Assembly: GCA_036960405.1 (NCBI GenBank)
Contig: JBALWS010000156.1
Coordinates: forward strand, 1-9,439
Length of the DNA: 9,439 nucleotides
DNA from: Motiliproteus sp036960405
GTDB taxonomy: Bacteria; Pseudomonadota; Gammaproteobacteria; Pseudomonadales; Balneatricaceae
Direction of reading: 5' to 3'
The notes under the pieces were generated by a model. That model was not told the DNA's origin. It saw only the letters and a program-made list of their open reading frames with translations, and did not search any database. Made by a program: the position numbers and the translations under genes. This document shows positions 1 to 5,014 of this stretch, piece by piece. Within the stretch, counting starts at the first letter, position 1. Every line of letters begins with the position of its first letter.

Positions 1-960
1 AACTCGGCACACCAGCAACACGCATCGGCCACACTGGAAACGATCACGCGGGAATGGTTCAAGCTCAAGGCCGCTAAAGTCACCCCCGCCTATGCCGAAG
101 ATATTATCCGCTCACTGGAAAATCATATCTTTCCAAAGCTGGGCAAACTCCCGATCAGTAAGATCACCGCGCCGCTAACTATCGAATCCTTAAAGCCGCT
201 GGCCAATACCGGCAAGCTGGAGATGGTGAAACGGATCAGCCAGCGACTCAACGAGGTGATGATCTACGCCGTTAACACCGGAATCATTCACAGCAACCCG
301 CTGGCCGGTATTCGCCATGCGTTTGAGACACCCAAGGTTGCCAACAATCCAACACTCAAACCTGAGCAATTGCCTGAGTTAATGACGGCATTGAGCAGAG
401 CCAATATCCGCATCGTTACCCGTTGTCTGATCGAGTGGCAGCTACATACCATGACGCGCCCAACCGAAGCCGCCGGTGCTAGATGGGAAGAAATCAACCT
501 CGATGACAAGCTATGGATCATTCCTGCCGAGCGGATGAAGAAACGCAAAGAGCATGTGATACCGCTAACCCCGCAAACCTTGGCGTTGCTTGAAGCGATC
601 CGGCCTGTCAGTGGGCGCTCACCCTATCTGTTCCCCAGTGATATCAATCCGAGAAAACACGCTAGCAGCTCAACCGCTAACATGGCACTGAAAGAGCGTA
701 TGGGCTTTAAAGCGCGACTCACCGCACACGGTATGCGGGCGTTGGCCAGCACCACGCTCAATGAAGGGGCGTTCGATGTTGATGTGATTGAATCGGCGCT
801 GGCGCACACCGATAAAAACCATATACGTGCGACCTACAACCGCGCTCAGTACATAGAGCGCCGCCGCAAGATGATGGAGTGGTGGAGTTCGCATATTGAG
901 GAGGCTGCCACCGGCAACATGAGCATGGCCAGCGGCCATAAGACCCTTCGGGCAATATAA
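1..960 (+). CDS. Tyrosine-type site-specific integrase (P4-like), 5' truncated by window edge
   Basis: The frame is open from base 1 and ends at TAA 958-960, so 319 residues are visible and about 90-100 N-terminal residues (usually the DUF4102 arm-binding domain) are missing. The visible part starts with the SAM-like core-binding domain (about codons 11-105) and continues into the catalytic domain. The expected active-site residues are all present: Arg at 457-459 (TRPTEAAGARW), a Lys in RMKKRKEHVIPLT (about 538-540), His and Arg of HGMR at 727-738, a second His at 805-807 (LAHTDKNH) and the nucleophile Tyr at 835-837 (ATYNR). The enzyme should therefore be active if its N-terminus is intact. 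It would catalyse integration and, with the AlpA-like factor, excision. The next gene starts 14 bp downstream, so the two are probably co-transcribed. Confidence 0.95.
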   Translation, partial: NSAHQQHASATLETITREWFKLKAAKVTPAYAEDIIRSLENHIFPKLGKLPISKITAPLTIESLKPLANTGKLEMVKRISQRLNEVMIYAVNTGIIHSNPLAGIRHAFETPKVANNPTLKPEQLPELMTALSRANIRIVTRCLIEWQLHTMTRPTEAAGARWEEINLDDKLWIIPAERMKKRKEHVIPLTPQTLALLEAIRPVSGRSPYLFPSDINPRKHASSSTANMALKERMGFKARLTAHGMRALASTTLNEGAFDVDVIESALAHTDKNHIRATYNRAQYIERRRKMMEWWSSHIEEAATGNMSMASGHKTLRAI

Positions 961-974
961 AAAGGAAGCTGCTT

Positions 975-1601
975 ATGGAATACGCTCTCTCTGAGAATCA
1001 AAAGACTTCCCTTGTTAGGCTGCTTTCTCTCAACGAGCGTGAAGCAAAATTACTGTTTAAAAACATCGAGTACCAAATGGATGAGAGTTTTTTGCCCCCT
1101 AAAGGGTCGAGAAATGTTGTAGCTAAGGATAAAGCGGCGCTCTTAAGTCAGATATCAAAAAAGGCAGAAGAATTAACAAGGCTCTTGTCCAGGCTAGATA
1201 GGACGCTCATTAGTACTATTGATGGGCACTTAGGCAGGGAGATAGGTGCGCCTTATCTTGACGATAAAATTACTATTGGGGGGCAGCCCGCGACTTGCTA
1301 CCCCAGCATGTCTTCAGAAGATGCCGCTAAAATTATCGCTAAAGAAGCTTTTTTACTGGGGCATCATATTACTGATTTATATGGTTGTGGCTATATGGAA
1401 AAAGTCATTGAAGCTCTTTCTATGGCATGGGGCTCAGTGCCTTCAATACAAAGAATAAAAGTTTCCAATGACAGCAACTTTATCCACTATTTGGCTATCG
1501 TGCTTGACGAAGAATCAACTGAAAAATTAGTAAAAAATGTGCGCAGATCCAAATGGTATAAGCACAACGAAAAGTACTTTAGTGGCACAGGACAAACTTA
1601 A
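975..1601 (+). CDS. Hypothetical protein, AT-rich gene behind the integrase
   Basis: This 208-residue protein is one I do not recognise. The ATG is preceded by AAGGA at 963-967 with 7 bp spacing, a good ribosome binding site, and the gene starts 14 bp after the integrase stop. Residues about 50-75 (SQISKKAEELTRLLSRLDRTL) have a heptad-like pattern that could form a short coiled coil. A central region near residues 105-150 holds several Gly, His and Cys residues (LGHHITDLYGCGY) but no catalytic motif I can name. There is no signal peptide or membrane segment, so a cytoplasmic protein is expected. Base composition is clearly richer in A+T than the integrase before it or the alpA operon after it. 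This suggests separately acquired cargo. A transcription terminator begins within its last codons. Confidence 0.8.
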   Translation: MEYALSENQKTSLVRLLSLNEREAKLLFKNIEYQMDESFLPPKGSRNVVAKDKAALLSQISKKAEELTRLLSRLDRTLISTIDGHLGREIGAPYLDDKITIGGQPATCYPSMSSEDAAKIIAKEAFLLGHHITDLYGCGYMEKVIEALSMAWGSVPSIQRIKVSNDSNFIHYLAIVLDEESTEKLVKNVRRSKWYKHNEKYFSGTGQT

Positions 1602-1637
1602 GAAAAGTATTACAAGTTTGTCCTGATACAGTTTTTT
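1588..1637 (+). terminator. Rho-independent terminator overlapping the stop codon of the preceding gene
   Basis: A perfect 12-bp inverted repeat, CAGGACAAACTT (1588-1599) and AAGTTTGTCCTG (1614-1625), encloses a 14-nt A-rich loop and is followed by a six-T run at 1632-1637. The stop codon TAA (1599-1601) sits at the foot of the loop. It would end the integrase transcript and insulate the alpA operon. The six bases between stem and T-run are a little longer than usual, so a protein-binding operator is the alternative. Confidence 0.6.
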
Positions 1638-1688
1638 CCTGAACAGCAAACTAGCGTCTGACTATCCCAGCAACGGAAATCGGACACT

Positions 1689-1949
1689 ATGGAAACCCAA
1701 CTCAAAATTCAGCGAAAGCCCGAAACCTTATCTCGTTACGGCCTAGCCCGTTCTACGTTTCACACTCGCATCAATGAAGGTCTGATCCCGCCGCCGATTT
1801 CTCTCGGTGAGAGAGCGGTAGGTTTTGCCGCGCATGAAACGGATCAGGTATTGGCCTTTATGATGGCCGGTAAATCTAAAGAGCAGATCCGCACCCTAGT
1901 CGCACACCTCATTGAGCAGCGTCAATTGTTGGTGGGGGGATCGGTATGA
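1689..1949 (+). CDS. AlpA-family HTH transcriptional regulator / excisionase-like
   Basis: This 86-residue protein has the classic AlpA layout: an N-terminal helix-turn-helix of the MerR/excisionase type (about residues 14-57), with LSRYGLARSTFHTRINEGLIPPPISLGERAVGF containing the recognition helix and the wing, then E-x-D-x-V-L-A-F-M-x-A-G-K and a helical tail. AlpA proteins of P4-like elements activate integrase expression and promote excision. The ribosome binding site ahead of the ATG is weak (GGA near 1681-1683). It is the first gene of a four-gene run in which each stop overlaps the next start, so it may set expression of the whole module. Confidence 0.9.
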   Translation: METQLKIQRKPETLSRYGLARSTFHTRINEGLIPPPISLGERAVGFAAHETDQVLAFMMAGKSKEQIRTLVAHLIEQRQLLVGGSV

Positions 1950-2260
1950 CTCATTCACAAAGCCTACCTTATTCGCGCACTATTCAAGATGACGACACCG
2001 CCCAGTGGAAAACAACGCTCGCAACGCTAGAAAGCGGCCAACGCCTCCATCGGTATCTAAATCGAGATTTATTTGGCTCTGAGTCGCTTCACAGCATTAT
2101 TAGCCATCTTCGCAATGACAAAGGCTATCCAATCGAAGATGAATGGGTATGGCGCTTGGATTTTACGGGTAAGCGAAAGCACGTAAAAGAATATTACCTT
2201 TGCGGCAGTTACTTGGCCGAACGGCATGTTGTGCTTGAACCAGCTTCGGAGGGTTTGTGA
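1946..2260 (+). CDS. Small winged-helix-like protein (HTH_39-type pattern)
   Basis: This 104-residue protein starts at an ATGA overlap with the AlpA stop codon and has GGGGGA 5 bp upstream as ribosome binding site. Residues about 28-88 follow the pattern of the HTH_39 winged-helix family: LESGQRLHRYLNRDLFGSESLHSIISHLRNDKGYPIEDEWV followed by a basic wing (GKRKHVKEYYL). Such proteins are frequent in prophages and integrative elements between the regulator and the replication gene and are presumed DNA-binding. Family assignment is from pattern recognition only. Translation is probably coupled to alpA. The function is not known. Confidence 0.75.
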   Translation: MTHSQSLPYSRTIQDDDTAQWKTTLATLESGQRLHRYLNRDLFGSESLHSIISHLRNDKGYPIEDEWVWRLDFTGKRKHVKEYYLCGSYLAERHVVLEPASEGL

Positions 2261-2508
2261 TGAGTAGAAGCCGAGCTGTCCACCAACACTGTAAAGCCTG
2301 TATCTATGATCCGTACAGCAGCGGCACATGGCGACAGCAAACCGAAGCCTGTTCATCCGCTCAATGTGCGTTATGGCCATACAGAGCCGTATCACGCCCC
2401 AGAAAGCGCGCCGAAGGAAAGGCGCAAGACTCACTCACCCCCAGCACTGAAAAGCTGTTGCTGGATGGCGGAAGCAAGGTTTTAGCGAGTCCGGCAAGGG
2501 GGAGCTGA
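2260..2508 (+). CDS. Small Cys-containing protein of phage/element type, possible zinc finger
   Basis: The protein has 82 residues from ATG 2260. A GTG three bases earlier is also possible, but GGAGGG at 2248-2253 lies 6 bp from the ATG and only 3 bp from the GTG, so the ATG is preferred. The first 40 residues carry HCKACIYDPYSSGTWRQQ, then EAC-SSAQ-CALWPYR: two Cys pairs (CxxC and CxxxxC) that could hold a zinc ion. This arrangement, ending in C-x-LWP-x-R, is recurrent in small phage and satellite proteins of unknown function. The remaining half is basic and Ser/Lys rich with low complexity. The start overlaps the upstream stop (TGATG), so translation is coupled. Confidence 0.75.
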   Translation: MSRSRAVHQHCKACIYDPYSSGTWRQQTEACSSAQCALWPYRAVSRPRKRAEGKAQDSLTPSTEKLLLDGGSKVLASPARGS

Positions 2509-2906
2509 TGAGCCGGACAACCAATAAAAAGCAGGGAACCAAAACGATCATCTACAAAGGTTTTTTCGGAGTCCCTGCCGTAGTGCTAAACCATGCCGAC
2601 TATATCGCCTTGTCACCCAAGGCGGTAAAGCTGTTTAACGACATCGGCGCTCAATACAACGGCAGAAATAACGGCGATCTATGCGCCAGTATTACGCCGA
2701 TGATGAAACGGGGGTGGCGCTCCAGAGATCAGCTTTCCAAAGCTATTAAGGAATTGATCGCGCGTAACTGGATTATCCAAACCCGACAAGGTGGCCTCAA
2801 TATGGGGCCAAACCTTTACGCAATCACCTGGCAACCGATCGATGAGTGCGGCGGCAAGCTGGATGTTCAGCCGACCACCGGCGCACCACGCAAGCTGAAG
2901 GAATAA
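2508..2906 (+). CDS. Helix-turn-helix protein of phage-replication type
   Basis: This 132-residue protein starts at a TGATG overlap with the preceding stop, with AGGGGGAG just upstream. After a basic N-terminus it shows KGFFGVPAVVLNHADYIALSPKAVKLFNDIGAQYNGRNNGDLCASITPMMKRGWRSRDQLSKAIKELIARNWI, a winged-helix fold (about residues 20-112) widespread in prophages and integrative elements. The fold resembles the N-terminal DNA-binding domains of lambda-O-like initiators, and a replication role is an inference. The position supports it: immediately downstream are five phased 22-bp repeats and an AT-rich stretch. The C-terminus (QPTTGAPRKLKE) is short and basic and may be truncated, because broken reading frames with similar-looking repeats follow to about 3120. 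Confidence 0.8.
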   Translation: MSRTTNKKQGTKTIIYKGFFGVPAVVLNHADYIALSPKAVKLFNDIGAQYNGRNNGDLCASITPMMKRGWRSRDQLSKAIKELIARNWIIQTRQGGLNMGPNLYAITWQPIDECGGKLDVQPTTGAPRKLKE

Positions 2907-2917
2907 CAGATCAGGCT

Positions 2918-3070
2918 GACCGCCTACAGGTGCTGACCTGACCGTATAGAGGTGCTGAACCGTGATTGTTGACCAAAACCAAGACCGCCCACAGGTACAG
3001 GCAAGACCGTATACAGGTACTGAAAAGCTCCTTTTTAGCCTCTCACCTGACCGTATAGAGGGCACCTTTA
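2918..3070 (+). repeat. Iteron-like array: five direct repeats on a 22-bp phase
   Basis: Five direct copies begin at 2918, 2940, 2983, 3005 and 3049. All share GACCG, then three variable bases, A, C or G, and AGG; copies 1-4 continue with T and most with CTGA after one base. Start-to-start distances are 22, 43, 22 and 44 bp, that is two tandem pairs and a single copy, each separated by about one empty repeat length. A 22-bp period places the copies on the same DNA face and is not a multiple of three, which favours a protein-binding array over coding repeats. Its site just behind an HTH gene and before AT-rich DNA suggests a replication origin bound by that protein. A regulatory array is the alternative. 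Confidence 0.6.
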
Positions 3071-3240
3071 TATATTTACCAAGGGGTAGGCAGGAACACG
3101 GCACAAGGCACAAGGCCATCTAAAGCAGCAAGATTAAATGTTGGGCTTATTTTCGTATCAATAGACCGTGATACACAGAGACTAACGGAAAATCATTAAA
3201 AGTGAATTAAGCCCTAAATTTCGTACTAGAGAATCAGCGC
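3071..3240. other. AT-rich non-coding segment behind the iterons, candidate unwinding region
   Basis: No gene with a usable start is seen between the HTH gene and 3241. Behind the repeats the sequence becomes AT-rich (3123-3240). It includes an inverted repeat GGGCTTA (3143-3149) / TAAGCCC (3208-3214), a degenerate sixth repeat-like GACCGTGATACA at 3164, and a short tandem GCACAAG near 3099-3112. A DnaA-box-like TGATACACA near 3169-3177 matches only 7 of 9 bases of the consensus, which is weak. The promoter of the gene at 3241 must lie here or further upstream, but I cannot place it. Confidence 0.35.
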
Positions 3241-3840
3241 ATGCCTAGAGGATTTCACTGCGGCCATTCGGAAACTCGCCTCTACACAACCGAGCGATAC
3301 CGGATCAATGCTAAGTCGTTCAAGCAACTTCTGGTGGGTAGGTTAGGAAAATACACGATTACACAGAATCATTTATCAGACGAGCATCGCAGCTTTGAGC
3401 TATTCGACACCACAGAATGGGGTCGGTTGATGTTGTTCAAGATCAACGGTAAGCAATGTCCTGTGCCGCTATCACTGGATGACCGCAGCGCCAGCAACAA
3501 ACTCTATCTGATTTGCCCCTACTGTACCCACCAGCGACAACACCTATACGCAATGCGTTTTGGCTACGCTTGCCGAACCTGCGGCCAACTCCACTACCCC
3601 AGCCAGAGCGAACGGGAAGAGGCACGACTGATGCGGAAAATCAGAAAGAAACGTATTCAGGTATGGGGGCATGATTGGCCGGATGTTTATAACCTGATAG
3701 AAAGCTCTGATTGGTGGCCGAAACCGCTAGGGATGCGGTGGGCGACATTTGAGCGGCATCGAGTGGAGTTGAAGCGGCTAGAGGATAGACACTTGGGGAT
3801 GATGTCGAAAAGGTTCTCTGTTTTATTTGTCGGTATCTAA
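3241..3840 (+). CDS. Zinc-ribbon protein of unknown function
   Basis: This 199-residue protein carries two CxxC pairs, C92-P-Y-C95 and C111-R-T-C114, separated by 15 residues rich in aromatic amino acids (HLYAMRFGYACRTC). This is a typical zinc ribbon. The N-terminal 85 residues hold RYRINAKSFKQLLVGRLGKYTITQNHL and SFELFDTTEWGRLMLFKINGKQ, which could form a beta-rich domain. The C-terminal part is strongly basic (ARLMRKIRKKRIQVWG) and then amphipathic, suggesting nucleic-acid binding. I do not recognise the family, though such proteins occur in small integrative elements. Only a weak AGAG lies about 9 bp ahead of the ATG. It stands apart from the alpA operon, separated by the repeat array. 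Confidence 0.75.
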   Translation: MPRGFHCGHSETRLYTTERYRINAKSFKQLLVGRLGKYTITQNHLSDEHRSFELFDTTEWGRLMLFKINGKQCPVPLSLDDRSASNKLYLICPYCTHQRQHLYAMRFGYACRTCGQLHYPSQSEREEARLMRKIRKKRIQVWGHDWPDVYNLIESSDWWPKPLGMRWATFERHRVELKRLEDRHLGMMSKRFSVLFVGI

Positions 3841-3873
3841 GAAATTGATCTTGCTGTAATTTATAGATTCGAA

Positions 3874-3944
3874 ATGATGACACCGGATGTGTTGCCTGCT
3901 TTGTTGGCTTTGATCATGTGATGTTTGCTAGTAGGCGTCATCAT
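3874..3944. repeat. 8-bp inverted repeat upstream of the toxin gene
   Basis: ATGATGAC (3874-3881) and GTCATCAT (3937-3944) are exact reverse complements 55 bp apart. They flank the region where the toxin-antitoxin promoter is expected. They could be distal operator half-sites or chance; the length is modest. Confidence 0.25.
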
Positions 3945-3953
3945 ATTTTTGGT

Positions 3954-3965
3954 AACATATATGTT
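3954..3965. promoter_or_regulatory. Palindromic candidate operator of the toxin-antitoxin operon
   Basis: AACATATATGTT is a perfect 12-bp palindrome centred 34 bp ahead of the toxin start codon and 16 bp ahead of its ribosome binding site. Type II antitoxins with an HTH domain normally repress their own operon by binding such a site. I could not assign a convincing -35/-10 pair. A TATAAG at 3968-3973 is next to it but would leave almost no leader. Confidence 0.45.
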
Positions 3966-3993
3966 GCTATAAGGCAGTAGAAGGAGCTATGCT

Positions 3994-4359
3994 TTGTCAC
4001 AAGCAAGTAAAAAGAAAACTCTGGAATACCTGACCTCTGATAACGAGAGTCCGTATTCCGATTGGTTAAAAGCCCTTGGTGATGTGAGGGCCAAAACAAA
4101 AGTTACTCGAGCTACGCATAATATGAGTCTCGGTAATTTTGGTGATCATAAGGGCGTAGGTGACAGCGTTATGGAACGCAGGCTTACGTATGGCCCTGGG
4201 TATCGAATTTACTATGCGATGGACGGCAATCAGATCGTCCTTCTTCTGACTGGTGGTGATAAAAGTAGCCAGCAGAAGGATATTGAAAAAGCAAAGGCTT
4301 ACTGGGCTGACTATAAGGCTCGGAAGTTGAAAGGAGATGATCATGGCGCTAACACGTGA
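3994..4359 (+). CDS. RelE/HigB-type toxin (addiction module killer protein)
   Basis: The 121-residue protein matches the killer-protein family of type II toxin-antitoxin systems across its length: SDWLKALGDVRAKTKVTRATHNMSLGNFGDHKGVGDSVMERRL, then TYGPGYRIYYAMDGNQIVLLLTGGDKSSQQKDIEKAKAYW. The GNFGDxK, YGPGYR and LLTGGDKSSQQxDI blocks are diagnostic. Members of the RelE superfamily generally inhibit translation by cutting mRNA on the ribosome, so that activity is expected here. The start is TTG: AAGGAG (3981-3986) is 7 bp ahead of it, while an ATG at 3989 is too close to that site and out of frame. The toxin comes first in the operon, as in HigBA systems, and overlaps the antitoxin by 17 bp. 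Confidence 0.92.
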   Translation: MSQASKKKTLEYLTSDNESPYSDWLKALGDVRAKTKVTRATHNMSLGNFGDHKGVGDSVMERRLTYGPGYRIYYAMDGNQIVLLLTGGDKSSQQKDIEKAKAYWADYKARKLKGDDHGANT

Positions 4360-4642
4360 GTTCCGCGAAACAGTAATGGAAATGGCCAAAGACCCTGAGT
4401 ATCGTAAGGCTCTGGTTCTTGAAGCTATTGAATGTTTTATTGATGGTGAGTTTGAGACTGGCAAGCATCTGCTGCGTGATTATCTGAATGGGACACAGGC
4501 GTTCCCTGAAGTGGCCAGCGAGGTACACAAAGACATCAAAAGTTTGCGGCGGATGGTTTCTCCAAATGGGAATCCAACTTCTAAAAATTTGTTAGAACTG
4601 ATTTCTGTTTGTCGTAAACGTGAAGGATTGCTTGCTGCTTAA
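4343..4642 (+). CDS. HTH antitoxin (HigA-like, COG3636-type addiction antidote)
   Basis: The protein has 99 residues from the ATG at 4343. An in-frame ATG at 4337 directly abuts the AAGGAG at 4331-4336, so the second ATG, 6 bp away, is preferred. The N-terminal part is helical and acidic (ALVLEAIECFIDGEFETGKHLLRDYLNG) and should wrap or neutralise the toxin. The C-terminal part, about residues 52-90, is a helix-turn-helix with EVASEVHKDIKSLRRMVSPNGNPTSKNLLELISV, matching the R-M-L/V-S-P-x-G-N-P motif of this antitoxin family. It should bind the toxin and repress the operon from the palindrome at 3954-3965. The pair is the last gene block before the element's right end and probably stabilises the element. 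Confidence 0.9.
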   Translation: MALTREFRETVMEMAKDPEYRKALVLEAIECFIDGEFETGKHLLRDYLNGTQAFPEVASEVHKDIKSLRRMVSPNGNPTSKNLLELISVCRKREGLLAA

Positions 4643-4748
4643 TAGCGCTTAGGTATGGTGTGACTTCGCTCTATAGTCACACTGAAAGTAACACTGGACT
4701 GTTTTGTTGTTAAATACATGTCATAAAATCAATTGGTTAGGATGTCTG

Positions 4749-4771
4749 TTCGACGGTCTCCCTCCCGCCAT
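4749..4771 (+). other. Candidate right attachment site (tRNA 3'-end-like)
   Basis: A run starting GTTCGAC and ending CTCCCTCCCGCCA resembles a T-loop plus acceptor end of a tRNA with CCA, the usual target of P4-type integrases. It is followed 32 bp later by a strong terminator, as behind a chromosomal tRNA gene. Against it: the upstream bases do not pair as a T-stem, the conserved C after the T-loop is G, and the length is one base short. It is thus at most a partial or remodelled copy. The partner attL lies outside the window, so the direct repeat cannot be tested here. Confidence 0.3.
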
Positions 4772-4777
4772 TATTTA

Positions 4778-4838
4778 GTTTCAGCCAGCCTGAAACGATC
4801 CGAAAAGCCGCTATTTCTCAAGAGATAGCGGCTTTTTT
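4778..4838 (+). terminator. Hairpin plus strong rho-independent terminator
   Basis: A small hairpin (GTTTCAG 4778-4784 / CTGAAAC 4790-4796) precedes a long one: AAAAGCCGCTAT (4803-4814) pairs perfectly with ATAGCGGCTTTT (4825-4836), extended by three more pairs to a TCAA tetraloop, and followed by T through 4838. It can act on the + strand. Its A-tract makes it partly bidirectional. It stops read-through from the toxin-antitoxin operon or, before integration, from the gene at the attachment site. Confidence 0.85.
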
Positions 4839-4904
4839 GTGTCTGTTGCTGTCCTGCTTAAGTTTTGAGCGCTTGTTGAGTGTTGTTTAAGCTGGAGTAG
4901 GTGT

Positions 4905-4937
4905 AAAAAAGCCCTGGGGTGAAGGGGCCTCCAGGGC
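4905..4937 (-). terminator. Rho-independent terminator of the DUF3179 gene
   Basis: Read on the - strand, GCCCTGG (4937-4931) pairs with CCAGGGC (4917-4911) around a 13-nt loop and is followed by six T (4910-4905). It lies about 80 bp past the stop codon of the DUF3179 gene and faces the + strand terminator at 4803-4838. The rest of 4643-5014 holds no gene. Confidence 0.8.
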
Positions 4938-5014
4938 GGGTGATCGGCACGCTACATGGGGGGAAGGTGTGGCGGGCCGAGTGGTTGAGCTTTGCTAGAT
5001 CTTGAGGTCGCGTC

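Larger units (their letters stand above)
1..4771 (+). mobile_element. Small integrative element (P4/satellite-like), left end outside window
   Basis: All genes from the window start to about 4642 run on the + strand and have mobile-element character: a tyrosine integrase, an AlpA regulator, several small DNA-binding or Cys-containing proteins, a replication-type HTH protein beside iteron-like repeats, and a toxin-antitoxin pair. No capsid, tail, terminase, relaxase or type IV secretion gene is seen, so a satellite-type or minimal integrative element fits better than a prophage or ICE. To the right, gene direction and content change to - strand metabolic genes. The right border is placed near a tRNA-3'-end-like sequence at about 4749-4771. 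The left border and the integrase N-terminus lie outside the window. The identity as an element is well supported; the exact right border is inferred. Confidence 0.75.

Noticed and set aside
2069..2434. 121-codon open frame on the - strand
   Set aside because: It overlaps two well-coupled + strand genes with ribosome binding sites and has no recognisable domain.
2918..3070. Repeat array as a CRISPR
   Set aside because: The repeats are too short and partly tandem, the gaps are only one repeat length, and no cas gene is near.
2679..3119. 146-codon open frame on the - strand
   Set aside because: It is antisense to the HTH gene and the repeat array, has no recognisable family, and its CCTGTATACGG-type repeats are just the reverse of the DNA repeats.
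3989..4033. ATG at 3989 as the toxin start
   Set aside because: It is out of frame with the toxin, only 2 bp from the ribosome binding site, and reaches a stop after 14 codons.
4680..4771. A complete tRNA ending at CCA 4771
   Set aside because: No T-stem, D-arm or anticodon arm can be folded from the upstream bases; only the 3' end is tRNA-like.
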